DNA of 64,000 bases from Phaeodactylibacter sp. (GCF_022763345.1 NZ_JALEGS010000074.1:1-64000); one strand, 5' to 3'. Positions 1 through 8,123 are shown, counted from the stretch's first letter. The notes: generated from the sequence alone by a model not told the origin. Translations and numbers: made by a program.

Positions 1-627
1 AGAAGCACCAGCGATCGTGATACTGCCGCCGCCAACCATACAACTGTTACAGGTACTGTTGATAATGTCCAAGGATACATTAGGAGTCGCGGTTGAAGAG
101 GTACACTCCCCAGGTTCCGTCACGCCGACCTGTACGCTGTTGCTACGGCAACCGTTAGCGCTGATTACAGAAGCTAAAATGGTCTGCGCCGGGCCATTCT
201 GATCATATAACGGAAGGCTGCTGCTCCATACCGCGCCATTGTCCGTTGAGTATTCCAGCGTGCCGCCCATACCGCTCACCGTGCCGATGGCTATACTGCC
301 GCCACTGAGCGAGCAGTCCGTGCAGGTGCTATTGGTGATGGCTAGAGAGCCGGTCGGGGCTGCGGGGGTCATGCACTCACCAGGCTCCGTCACGCCGACC
401 TGTACACTACCGCTGCGGCAACCGCTGACGCTAAGCACGGAAGCCAAAATCGTCTGCGCCGGACCGTCCTGATCGTATACCGGAAGGCTGCTGCTCCAAG
501 TCGCGCCGTTGTCCGTTGAGTATTCGATGGTGCCGCCGGTGCCACTGACCGTTCCAATGGCGATGGTGCCGCCGGAGAGGTTACAGTCGGTACAGGTGCT
601 GTTGGTGATTGCCATGGTGCCGGTGGG
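1..627 (-). repeat. 270-bp tandem coding repeats (two full units and one partial)
   Basis: Units run from 627 to 358, from 357 to 88 and from 87 to the window edge. The match is strong at both DNA and protein level; for example CRSGSVQVGVTEPGEC and CRSNSVQVGVTEPGEC occur at the same place in consecutive units, and the spacing of the TCTDC-like motif is exactly 270 bp. Each 90-residue unit carries conserved cysteines. The near identity suggests recent duplication or gene conversion in a surface adhesin. Confidence 0.85.
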
Positions 628-816
628 TGCAGGGATTTCCATTCCCATCTGAACGGTATGCGGCCCATCGCTGTCCGTACAGTCAATGTCGTTCATATCC
701 CGTACATACACCGTGTAGGTGCCTGGTGCCAGTGCGGTAAATACACCGGTAGTATTGCTGAAGTCACTGTTGTCAATGCTGTAACGAATGTCGGAATTAC
801 CGCCGTCACAAGAGCC
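1..816 (-). pseudogene. Continuation of the HYR/SprB-type protein after the in-frame TGA, open to the window edge
   Basis: These 272 codons are in the same frame as the upstream HYR gene and contain no stop. The first part completes a SprB-like repeat (DIRYSIDNSDF, then LAPGTYTVYVRD). Then come two full copies and one partial copy of a 90-residue unit (ITNSTCTDC, GGTIEYSTDNGA, GCRSGSVQVGVTEPGEC). The continuity of frame and domain shows that this is the same gene. It has no start codon context of its own, so it is either a pseudogene part, a read-through product, or an artefact of a base error at 817-819. The 3' end is not in the window. Confidence 0.6.
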
Positions 817-2397
817 TCAGGTGGCCGTTGCAGTGAGGGTGCCGTCGTTGGCCCCGGGACAACCTTCATCAGCGACTACTACGTTGTTAATAGAGATGTC
901 GCAGCAAGTATTCAGCGGATCCTCAACCGTTATATTGACGGTACAAGGCGTCTCATTACCATTGCCATCTTTAAAGGAAAAAGTCGCCGGGAAAGTCCCG
1001 TAATCTTCACAGGTATACTGTACTTTAGAGGGGCTACCTACACCAATAATGGTAGGAAATGGTTTGCAATTATCAGTAAAGGAAGTAAGGATATTACTAG
1101 TAACAAAAAGAACGCTTAGGTTAAAAACCCCACTGGCATCCAAGGAAACAGTGACGTCTTGACAAGTAACACCTGTTGGGGCCATGTTATCCTGTACCTC
1201 TACATTGGCTGTGCAGGATGCCATATTGCTGTTGCTAGCCGTCACGGTCAGGGTTACGGTATTGTTGCCGATATTGGCGCAGTCGAAGCTATTCGGGCTC
1301 ACCGAAAGCGAACTGATTCCACAGTTAGAGCTGCTGCCATTGTTAATCTCGGAAGCCGCCAGGCTGTAGTTACCGCTGCCATCAAGGGCAACAGTGACGC
1401 TTTGACAAATGGCAGTTGGCGCTTCAGTATCATTGACGACGACATCGAAGGTACACTGGCCGGTATTGTCGGCCCCATCGGTAGCGGTAACAGTGACTTG
1501 AGTCGTACCTACGCTGAAGATAGAACCGGAAGCGGGGCTGGCGGAAGATGTAGCACCAGCACAATTGTCGGTTGGGCTGGGAATGACGAAATTGACTATA
1601 GCGCCGCATTGCCCGGCATCATTGTTTTGGGTAATATTCGACGGGCAGTTTGCAGTAGGGTTTTCGGTATCATTGACGGTGACAATGGTTGCACATTGAG
1701 CGGTATTGCTTTCATCATCAGTAGCCGTAAACGTCACCGTTGAAATACCTACGTTGAATATGCCACTGGCGTCCGCTCCGCCACTGCCAGAAGTGGCTCC
1801 CATTATGGTGTGTGTGATAGACGGTGAAGTTGTGCAATCATCGGTGGCTGTAGCAATTAGGCCACTGACGCTGGCTGAACATAGCCCAGCAAGATTGGAT
1901 GTGACTACATTGCTTGGGCAGACGATGTCGGGGTTTTCGGTGTCGGTGCAGGCGTTGCCCAAAAAGTTTTGAGTGCCCGAACCCGTGACGCTAAAGTCAG
2001 GGCTTGCCGGACAATCTAAAACATCGAAGAATAAACCATCGTAGTTTCCAATTCCATCGTCAGGTGGATTAGGAAAGGATTGATAGTTGCTAAAGCAAAT
2101 CAATTGACTATTATTGGTATCGAAGAATTCCCAGCGCATAAGTGTATTGTTCCATTGAGCTAGCACATCTACCGTACTGTCTTCATAACGATGTCTTCCC
2201 GTGGCATCTGTATCAAGATAAGAAAGTGAAGCCGTAATACCACAGTTTTCTTGAGCAATAAAGCTAATAGTATTACCAGGTTGAGCAAGGAGAGAAGGTG
2301 CTGACAGTATCAGGAAAACTAAGAGAAATAAGGGGCAGAGCAGTTTTTTTTCACCTGAAAGCAACAATGTGTTGTCTTTGGTAAATAGGTTGATCAT
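817..2397 (-). CDS. HYR-domain surface protein, 5' part up to an in-frame TGA
   Basis: Secreted, repeat-rich surface or adhesin-type protein. I chose the ATG at 2397 because a hydrophobic signal peptide ending in LLAQ follows it; an ATG at 2442 is also in frame. After an N-terminal region come two clear HYR domains (each opening with DTENP and containing CPSN, then a TATD-type strand and a closing TVND) and two HYR-like repeats of the form APxxxCQxVTVxLDxxG. The last readable part (GCPGANDGTLTATAT) is the start of a SprB-type repeat. Reading stops at TGA (817-819), but the same frame stays open from 816 to base 1 with sequence that continues the SprB repeat, so the gene appears to be interrupted by a single nonsense codon or a sequencing error. 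HYR proteins of this class are usually exported by T9SS; the C-terminal sorting domain would lie outside the window. Confidence 0.75.
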   Translation of the reverse strand: MINLFTKDNTLLLSGEKKLLCPLFLLVFLILSAPSLLAQPGNTISFIAQENCGITASLSYLDTDATGRHRYEDSTVDVLAQWNNTLMRWEFFDTNNSQLICFSNYQSFPNPPDDGIGNYDGLFFDVLDCPASPDFSVTGSGTQNFLGNACTDTENPDIVCPSNVVTSNLAGLCSASVSGLIATATDDCTTSPSITHTIMGATSGSGGADASGIFNVGISTVTFTATDDESNTAQCATIVTVNDTENPTANCPSNITQNNDAGQCGAIVNFVIPSPTDNCAGATSSASPASGSIFSVGTTQVTVTATDGADNTGQCTFDVVVNDTEAPTAICQSVTVALDGSGNYSLAASEINNGSSSNCGISSLSVSPNSFDCANIGNNTVTLTVTASNSNMASCTANVEVQDNMAPTGVTCQDVTVSLDASGVFNLSVLFVTSNILTSFTDNCKPFPTIIGVGSPSKVQYTCEDYGTFPATFSFKDGNGNETPCTVNITVEDPLNTCCDISINNVVVADEGCPGANDGTLTATAT

Positions 2398-2652
2398 TGG
2401 GTTGGTGTAATGGTTATTCACAAGGGTGGGTTTGTTATCCAAGCTTAGTTGAATAGATTAAACTAATCCGTACCCTAACGGTAGAGTACGATTAACGAAT
2501 ACAGAATAAAGTCTTCGGGGGAGGGAAATCGATTCAAATACTCACACCACAAAGCTAGGGAATCTTAACTGAGATAATTAAGACAATATACTGGGGCAAA
2601 TCTGCCATTTATGGATGATGTGGAGCATTTTTATATTGGTATACCTAGTGTG

Positions 2653-3321
2653 TTATTTTAAAAACTCAGAAGGTAGTTTACCATATCTAGCTCGAAACTG
2701 TCTAGAGAAATGTACTACGTCTTTAAGCCCTATAGCGTAAGCTGTTTCAGCTACGGTGTCGTATCGGCGTTCTTTCAGCAAATGAAATGCTTTCTCATAC
2801 CTTAATTGCCGAAAGTATTGTTGGGGGAGCATGCCCGTTAATTTTTTGATTTTCCGGTTGAGTTGCCGGGGGCTGATATTCATAAGTGGGCCTAGTTGCT
2901 GCTGAGTGAAGTTAGATTCACTGATGTGTGTTTCAAAGCAGCTGTTTAAGCGCTTCAGCCATTCATTACTGTGATTTGGTACTGAGAGCATGGTGGATTT
3001 AGGTGTTGGGTTATGAACGGAAAATGGGTTGATGTTTGGACTTTTATATCCAAAGGTGGCTAGGAGCCTTTTCGATACATTGTATGGCGTTCTTCGGCAG
3101 GTGCCCTCAGCCACCCAAATTTCAGTTACAGCCATACAGTTAAATCGAGCTTCAAAGAGTGCGGTCTGCAAATCCGTGTAAGCATCCATCCAGGAAGTCC
3201 CATCATTGGCTCCAGAGGTAGCGTCAGCATCGACGTAATACCTATTATTGGTTGGACACTGTGCATGCAGCGCTTGTCCGGCTAGCAGCAAGGTAAAAAA
3301 GAAGAGTAGTATTTTGTTCAT
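2653..3321 (-). CDS. Chimeric protein: secreted choice-of-anchor-type N-terminus joined to an AraC HTH C-terminus
   Basis: The 222-residue product has two unrelated halves. Residues 1-21 form a signal peptide (start chosen at 3321, MNKILLFFF; an upstream in-frame ATG at 3357 is less convincing). Residues 22-75 match the opening of surface proteins with a right-handed beta-helix (YYVDADATSGANDGTSW, then EIWVAEGT). From about residue 120 to the end there is a complete AraC-type double HTH: a first helix pair around LGPLMNISPRQLNRKIKKL and the signature AYAIGLKDVVHFSRQFRARYG. A DNA-binding domain behind an export signal makes no functional sense, so this is best read as the scar of a deletion that joined the start of one gene to the end of an HTCS or AraC regulator. 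An internal start could still give a small cytoplasmic AraC protein. Confidence 0.6.
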   Translation of the reverse strand: MNKILLFFFTLLLAGQALHAQCPTNNRYYVDADATSGANDGTSWMDAYTDLQTALFEARFNCMAVTEIWVAEGTCRRTPYNVSKRLLATFGYKSPNINPFSVHNPTPKSTMLSVPNHSNEWLKRLNSCFETHISESNFTQQQLGPLMNISPRQLNRKIKKLTGMLPQQYFRQLRYEKAFHLLKERRYDTVAETAYAIGLKDVVHFSRQFRARYGKLPSEFLK

Positions 3322-3746
3322 TATCTTAAGTTTCAGAGGTCTTTCCAGTAGCTTCACATTAGTGTTTGTAAGAGATTGAAATTTGTTCGTTCCTGATCAA
3401 GAATCTGGCTGAATATGCCTCGGCAAAATGAGGGCATTACCACACAGCTGATTCACCCACAAATCTAGCCCCACGCCCTCCGAAGTTGTTATTCAATTCG
3501 TTGCAAAGATTGGTCAATTCGTTGCATCGGAGATTTTTTCATGATGCAACGAATCGGTAAAAAATTTTATACCTATCTGACTATCAGTATTTTATTGGTT
3601 GCATAAAGAATTAAGGCTAAAAAGGGGCTACAGGCGAGCGGTTGCGTTCCGGTTTTGAGAATACCGGTACAGCGTAGAGGAAAACAAACCGTAAAAAGCG
3701 GGCTTTTGGGGTGACGGGAGTAGCCGAAAAATAAGCCTAACCTGTG
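3322..3746. other. Intergenic region of about 425 bp with a repeated 13-bp motif; no gene seen
   Basis: No credible coding region on either strand. The notable content is a cluster of three copies of a TTCGTTGCA-containing motif (described separately). The rest is AT-rich near 3350-3400 and unremarkable. Confidence 0.6.
3493..3554. promoter_or_regulatory. Candidate operator cluster: two direct and one inverted copy of TCAATTCGTTGCA
   Basis: TCAATTCGTTGCA occurs at 3493-3505 and again at 3514-3526, exactly 21 bp apart (two helical turns). An inverted copy lies at 3545-3554, so that ATTCGTTGCATC (3517-3528) and GATGCAACGAAT (3543-3554) form a perfect 12-bp inverted repeat with a 14-nt gap. CAAAGATT at 3504-3511 reads as AATCTTTG on the minus strand, one base off a -7 box for the chimeric gene. 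The geometry suits a dimeric regulator; which one is unknown. Confidence 0.4.
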
Positions 3747-5306
3747 CTACTCCACCACCACTTCCCGGCTCCACTTCTCCCAATCTTCCAGGTAGTAATC
3801 CAGCAACGCAGGCTGGTCCAGGCGGTTGGGCTCCAGGCCGGAAGGGCGGGCGGAATCGTCGGGGAAATGAAGCATGGCCTCCACGACCTCCCCGTCCAGA
3901 TAGCGCACGGGCAGCTTGGTGCTGAAGGGCGTAATAGCAATCGGCTGTGGACCGGCCAGCACAAAGCCCCAGTCACCAAAGGAAGGTACGTAAGTATGAT
4001 AAGGCAGTACGTGCCGGAAGCCGGTCGCCCGCAGGGTCTCCACGATGCACCAGAAGGCATCGCGGGTGTGAAAGGGGCTGGTGGCCTGCGTGGCTAACAC
4101 CCCATTTGCCGTAAGGCGGTTACGGGCCATGCCAAAAAACCAGGTGCTGTAAAGGCGGGCCACGGCTTCATTGGAGGGGTCAGGCAAATCTACCAGGATG
4201 AGATCGTAGTAGTTTTCGGTTTCTGCCAGGAACTGACTGGCGTCCTGGGCTATGGTCTGCACCTTTGGATGGTCCAGCACGCCTTCGTTAAGGTCTCTGA
4301 TGTAGGGTTGCTCCCGACCGAGGCGGAAGACGGCCGGGTCGAGATCGACAATGGTCACCTGTTTTATGCCAGGATGCTTGAGCACCTCCCGCGCCAGCAG
4401 CCCTTCTCCCCCGCCCAGAATGAGAACCTGCTCCTGATAAGGGGCTGCTTCCAGTGGGATGATGCCCAGGGCCTCATGGTAGCGATACTCGTCGGCGGAG
4501 GAAAATTGGATGACCCGGTTGATGTAAAGGCGGACGTCCGACCGGTTTTTGGTCACCGTCAGCTGTTGGTAGGGCGTGCGCTCACTGTACACGATGCGGT
4601 GCGGGTAGGAACGGCTGTCCCAATCTTCCAGAAGCGGTTGTGCCTGGTAAAGCAGGATGCCGAAAACCAGGCTGATGCCTGAGGTAACGCCAAACACCCC
4701 TCGGACCAGTGAGCGGGGCAACCGGCCCGCAAAATAGAGCAATATAAAAACACCCAGACTTACGTTGACCAGCCCAAAAAAAACTGAACTCCGAAATAGC
4801 CCGAAAAACGGCAGCAGCAGAAACGGAAACAGCAGCGTCGCCAGCAAAGCTCCGAAGTAATCCAGTGACATCACATTGGCCAGGTTCTCCCGCAGCGGGT
4901 AGTACTTTTTCATAATCCGCGCCAGCAGGGGAATTTCAAAGCCGGTGAGCACCCCGATGACTACAGTTAATCCCACCACCAGCCCCTGATAGGCCTCCGG
5001 TGAAACCCGGGTGAAGAAAAAATACAGCAGCGGCACGCTCGCCCCGCCTACCAGCCCCAGCAGGCCCTCCACGCCGATAAACCAGGCAGCCAGGCGCTCC
5101 TCCGGAAACCATTGGCTCAGGTAGGAACCCAATCCCATGGCAGCCATATAAAACCCGATGGTGAGCGAAAACTGGGTGATGCTGTCGCCCAAAAAGTAAG
5201 AGGAAGTGGTGCTAATCAGCAGTTCGTAAATGATAGAACACAGCCCAGCGATGAAAATCGCAATGCCCAGGACGGTTTTCTCAGCACGTTTTTTTTGGAA
5301 GGTCAT
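3747..5306 (-). CDS. speE: Membrane-fused polyamine aminopropyltransferase (spermidine synthase-like)
   Basis: Predicted to transfer aminopropyl from decarboxylated AdoMet to a polyamine such as putrescine. Residues 1-220 form about seven membrane helices starting at TVLGIAIFIAGLCSIIYELL. Residues 230-500 are the spermidine-synthase Rossmann domain with GGGEG at 298-302 (normally GGGDG), the acidic site DLDP at 321-324, and the gate motif LVDLPDPSNE followed by RLYSTWFF. This fused architecture is a known bacterial subfamily, often placed beside AdoMet decarboxylase and ATP-grasp amidoligases. It faces away from the operon at 5406-8123, sharing a 99-bp intergenic region, which supports a joint pathway. 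The Asp-to-Glu change in the glycine loop is conservative. A -7 box lies at 5345-5352. Confidence 0.88.
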   Translation of the reverse strand: MTFQKKRAEKTVLGIAIFIAGLCSIIYELLISTTSSYFLGDSITQFSLTIGFYMAAMGLGSYLSQWFPEERLAAWFIGVEGLLGLVGGASVPLLYFFFTRVSPEAYQGLVVGLTVVIGVLTGFEIPLLARIMKKYYPLRENLANVMSLDYFGALLATLLFPFLLLPFFGLFRSSVFFGLVNVSLGVFILLYFAGRLPRSLVRGVFGVTSGISLVFGILLYQAQPLLEDWDSRSYPHRIVYSERTPYQQLTVTKNRSDVRLYINRVIQFSSADEYRYHEALGIIPLEAAPYQEQVLILGGGEGLLAREVLKHPGIKQVTIVDLDPAVFRLGREQPYIRDLNEGVLDHPKVQTIAQDASQFLAETENYYDLILVDLPDPSNEAVARLYSTWFFGMARNRLTANGVLATQATSPFHTRDAFWCIVETLRATGFRHVLPYHTYVPSFGDWGFVLAGPQPIAITPFSTKLPVRYLDGEVVEAMLHFPDDSARPSGLEPNRLDQPALLDYYLEDWEKWSREVVVE

Positions 5307-5344
5307 GGAGTTTTACCTAATTTTACAATGTCGATTATAAGGCG

Positions 5345-5375
5345 CAAAGATAGAAGCTCTGTACTAATCATCAAC
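5345..5375 (-). promoter_or_regulatory. Promoter for the membrane spermidine synthase
   Basis: On the minus strand TATCTTTG (5352-5345) matches the Bacteroidota -7 consensus TAnnTTTG exactly. GTTG (5375-5372) lies 19 bases upstream in the -33 position (consensus TTTG). The start codon follows about 40 bases downstream. Confidence 0.55.
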
Positions 5376-5405
5376 ACACATTTTCAACTTCCTAAACTGC
5401 ATACT

Positions 5406-5954
5406 ATGATTAAGTTACGTCCTGACCTTTGCTATGCCATAGCCCTGGCTTTCGTACTGTCCGCATGCGGTGGTGCCCAACGGGTTGACCAGGATGCGGG
5501 TATTATCACCACCGTAAGAGAAGTAAGTGAGGGCGAGTTCAAAATCGAAGACGAGCAAATGGTGGAAAACAAAAGTGCCAGCGCCATCATCGCCAAATAC
5601 GCCGACAATACCACCGACACCATCCCGCTCAGCGAGATGCAGCAGATGATGAACGATAGCACCATGGCGCAGGCTGCTCAGGATACCACGCACCACCGGC
5701 ACCGCCACTACCGCCGGCACAGCTCCATGTTCAGCATCGTCTCCTGGGGCATGATGGGCTATATGCTGGGCAGAAACCGGAGCAGTTTTCGCCCGCGCCC
5801 CAGTGCCTATGTTAACCAATCCACCTACCAAAGAGTCAGTAACACCACCGGAACGCGCTTTCGGAATGCAACTTCCAGAAGTACCTCTTCCCGCCCCTCA
5901 AAAGGGAAGTCAGGGTACGGAGGATCGCGCTCAACCCGTTCGTCCGGTGGATAA
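5406..5954 (+). CDS. UPF0323/YgiB-like lipoprotein with C-terminal Gly-Gly
   Basis: The 182-residue product has a lipoprotein signal (LSAC, lipidated Cys near residue 20), an N-terminal domain (GIITTVREV, FKIEDEQMVE, IIAKYADNT), a His/Arg-rich stretch (HHRHRHYRRH), a short hydrophobic segment with GYMLGR, and a Ser/Arg/Gly-rich tail ending RSSGG. The layout resembles the epsilonproteobacterial UPF0323 lipoproteins and, more distantly, E. coli YgiB, which also has a GYMMGR-like segment and ends in Gly-Gly; this is from memory of those families. The start at 5406 was chosen for the signal peptide. It leads an operon with a paralogue, an ATP-grasp ligase and AdoMet decarboxylase. YgiB likewise sits beside the ligase YgiC, so this may be a substrate or partner of the ligase. 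Confidence 0.75.
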   Translation: MIKLRPDLCYAIALAFVLSACGGAQRVDQDAGIITTVREVSEGEFKIEDEQMVENKSASAIIAKYADNTTDTIPLSEMQQMMNDSTMAQAAQDTTHHRHRHYRRHSSMFSIVSWGMMGYMLGRNRSSFRPRPSAYVNQSTYQRVSNTTGTRFRNATSRSTSSRPSKGKSGYGGSRSTRSSGG

Positions 5955-6001
5955 TCGCTTTTTCTAACACCTTTATAATTTTAACTAAAACCACAGTCTA
6001 C

Positions 6002-6529
6002 ATGAAAATCAAATGGATTATTTATGGCGCGATTGCGCTTGTCGTAATCGGCGTCAACCTATGCAGCAGCGATGAGCCGGAAACCGTTACAGAAGAGGTA
6101 GCCATCCCCACCGAAGGCCTGATCACTACTGTTAAGGAAGTACAGACCGATCAGTTTAGGATTGAGGACGAGGAAGTCGTCGCCAATACCGAAGACAGCC
6201 GAATCATTGCCAAGTACATGGACAGCACCATTGACACCTTCACCCTGGATGAAGCGCAACTGGTCAAGGACACTACAACGACTGCCTACCGCCGTCAAAG
6301 CTCAGTAATGCGCATGGCTTCCTTCGGCCTGATGGGCTACCTTATGGGCCGCAGTATGGGCTCCTTCCGTCCAAACAGCTCTGCCTACGTAGACCAGAGC
6401 ACTTATAACCGGGTCTCGAACGGTGCCGGACAGCGCATGCAGCAGACCGCACGTAAGACAACAGTGACCCGCCCCGCCAAAGGGAAGTCAGGTTATGGAT
6501 CAGGATCAACCCGCTCCTATGGTGGATAA
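6002..6529 (+). CDS. Second UPF0323/YgiB-like envelope protein, paralogue ending in Gly-Gly
   Basis: This 175-residue protein is a paralogue of the gene 47 bp upstream: GLITTVKEV, FRIEDEEVV, IIAKYMDST, a GYLMGR segment, SAYVDQSTYNRVSN, GKSGYG and the terminal RSYGG all align. Its N-terminus (IALVVIGVNLCSS) is hydrophobic, but the residue before the Cys is Leu, so the lipobox is poor and the protein may be anchored by an uncleaved helix. The His-rich stretch of the first copy is missing. Its 3' end overlaps the ligase gene, suggesting translational coupling. The function is not known; the conserved tail and neighbourhood link it to the polyamine ligase. Confidence 0.75.
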   Translation: MKIKWIIYGAIALVVIGVNLCSSDEPETVTEEVAIPTEGLITTVKEVQTDQFRIEDEEVVANTEDSRIIAKYMDSTIDTFTLDEAQLVKDTTTTAYRRQSSVMRMASFGLMGYLMGRSMGSFRPNSSAYVDQSTYNRVSNGAGQRMQQTARKTTVTRPAKGKSGYGSGSTRSYGG

Positions 6530-7718
6530 TCGCCTGACCGAAATAGGCCGGCTCAGCCCGAAGCAGCTCCGCAAACGAGGCCTGGAATGGTTTATCGAAG
6601 GAGATAACCATGACTACTTCGCCCCGGAGCTGCTCCGGTTAGCCGATAACGAGATCGCTGCTTTCAGTCAGCCAGCCGGTGAACTCTACGAGCGCCTGCT
6701 CCTTGCTGCCCGAAAAGCCGGAGAACAGGAAATGTGGAAAGCGGCGGGCATACCGCCCAACGCAGTTGAGGCCGTGGACTATTCCCTCCGGCGGGAATGG
6801 GGCAATCATTTGGTCGGCCGTTTTGACTTCGCAGGCGGGCTGGACGGCGTGCCACTGAAAATGCTGGAGTTCAACGGGGACACCCTCTCGCTCATGCCCG
6901 AAACCCTGAGTGTGCAGCCTTTGATGCTGGATATGCTGCCGCGGCGCGAACGTAAAAATGCACGGCAGTGGAATCACCTGCGTACCGGACTCGTAAAGGG
7001 GCTGCAGAAAATCCTGCAGCGCTATCCCAACCGGCCCGCTAATCTGCTGCTCATCGGGCTGGGCCACGAAGAAGACTGGCTCAACCTGGATGTCATTGAA
7101 ATGGCGGCGAAACAGGCGGGCTTCGAGGAGGTCCACCGCGCACCGATGGAGGAGGTTATTTTCTCAGAGGAGGAGGGCATCTTCCTGGAAGTGGAGCACG
7201 AGGAATACCTCCGCTACGATTTCGTATTCAAAATGGCACCCTGGGAGTTCATTGCCTACGAAGAACCGGAGCTGATGGGCCTGCTGACGCAAATCATTAA
7301 GCGCGACCTGTGCGTCATCCTCAATCCGGCTTACAGTATGCTGCTGCAGTCTAAAGCCCTGCTGCCATTACTGGGGGAATTGGGCGGCTTGCACCCGGCT
7401 ATGCTGAAAGCCACTCGTAGCGCGACAGATTTTCCCAATCAGCGTTATGCGGAAAAGCCCATCTACGGCCGGACCGGAGACAACTTACGCCTGTTTGACG
7501 GCACCTCGCAGCCGGTTGCCGAGAATGACGGCGATTACGGGCATCTGCCCCGCATCTACCAAGAGCTCGCCCCCTTTAATGTGGACAGTGATGGCGACCG
7601 TTATCAGCCCAGCGTTTACATTGCCGGGGGAGAAGCCTGTGCGCTTTGTTTCCGGCGGCAGGATGGTCTCATCGTTGATGATGACGCTGAATTTGTCGGC
7701 CATTACGTAACAACCTGA
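6522..7718 (+). CDS. Glutathionylspermidine-synthase-family ATP-grasp amidoligase
   Basis: The 398-residue product belongs to the C-terminal synthetase family of glutathionylspermidine synthase (the YgiC/YjfC group without amidase). Supporting motifs are RFDFAGGLDGVPLKMLEFN followed by GDTLSLMPE (the substrate and metal site), an internal Rossmann-like pre-ATP-grasp region (LLLIGLGHEEDW), an ATP-grasp core with LKATR and EKPIYGRTGDN, and the closing PSVYIAGGEACALCFR. Known members join spermidine to the C-terminal glycine carboxylate of glutathione using ATP. The start at 6522 (MVDNRL) is preferred; an ATG at 6495 also fits. Both overlap the upstream gene. With spermidine synthase, AdoMet decarboxylase and two exported proteins ending in Gly-Gly next door, peptide or protein amidation by polyamine is the most attractive role. 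Confidence 0.85.
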   Translation: MDNRLTEIGRLSPKQLRKRGLEWFIEGDNHDYFAPELLRLADNEIAAFSQPAGELYERLLLAARKAGEQEMWKAAGIPPNAVEAVDYSLRREWGNHLVGRFDFAGGLDGVPLKMLEFNGDTLSLMPETLSVQPLMLDMLPRRERKNARQWNHLRTGLVKGLQKILQRYPNRPANLLLIGLGHEEDWLNLDVIEMAAKQAGFEEVHRAPMEEVIFSEEEGIFLEVEHEEYLRYDFVFKMAPWEFIAYEEPELMGLLTQIIKRDLCVILNPAYSMLLQSKALLPLLGELGGLHPAMLKATRSATDFPNQRYAEKPIYGRTGDNLRLFDGTSQPVAENDGDYGHLPRIYQELAPFNVDSDGDRYQPSVYIAGGEACALCFRRQDGLIVDDDAEFVGHYVTT

Positions 7719-7748
7719 TTGAATGACGTTTGCAAACTATTTTACCTT

Positions 7749-8123
7749 ATGACACGGCCGATCCAAAGACCTGCGGCTCAAGCTTTAGGCCGGCATGTAC
7801 TGCTGGAGCTCTATCAATGCCCGGTGGAGCTCCTCAAAGCGGGGAATGAGCTGGAAGGCTTCCTGAAAGCCGCTGCGGAACGTATGGGGGCTACGGTGGT
7901 CACTTCCAATTTCCATCAATTCTCGCCCTATGGCATTTCCGGGGTCGTCATTATTCAGGAGAGCCATCTGACGCTCCACACCTGGCCGGAGCACCAGTAC
8001 GCTGCCGTTGACATTTTTACCTGCGGGGAGATTGACCTGCAGGCAGGTATTGAACACCTCATTCAGGTTTTCCAGGCAGAAACGGCTGACTGGAAGCTTT
8101 ACGAACGGGGAAAAGGGTTGTAA
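7749..8123 (+). CDS. speH: S-adenosylmethionine decarboxylase proenzyme (prokaryotic class 1b)
   Basis: It makes decarboxylated AdoMet, the aminopropyl donor for spermidine synthase. The 124-residue size fits the short bacterial class. The self-processing site is visible: Glu71-Ser72 within ESHLTLHTWPE, where Ser72 would become the pyruvoyl group, followed by the processing His77 and the proton-donor Cys92 in DIFTCG. The start at 7749 (MTRPIQ) is preferred; a TTG at 7719 is in frame but adds residues outside the family. It is the last gene of the operon, 30 bp after the ligase. The stop codon touches the long palindrome that separates it from oxyR. Confidence 0.93.
   Translation: MTRPIQRPAAQALGRHVLLELYQCPVELLKAGNELEGFLKAAAERMGATVVTSNFHQFSPYGISGVVIIQESHLTLHTWPEHQYAAVDIFTCGEIDLQAGIEHLIQVFQAETADWKLYERGKGL

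Noticed and set aside
2443..2652. Possible small gene or RNA between the adhesin and the chimeric gene
   Set aside because: No start-stop pair with coding character and no convincing stem-loop.
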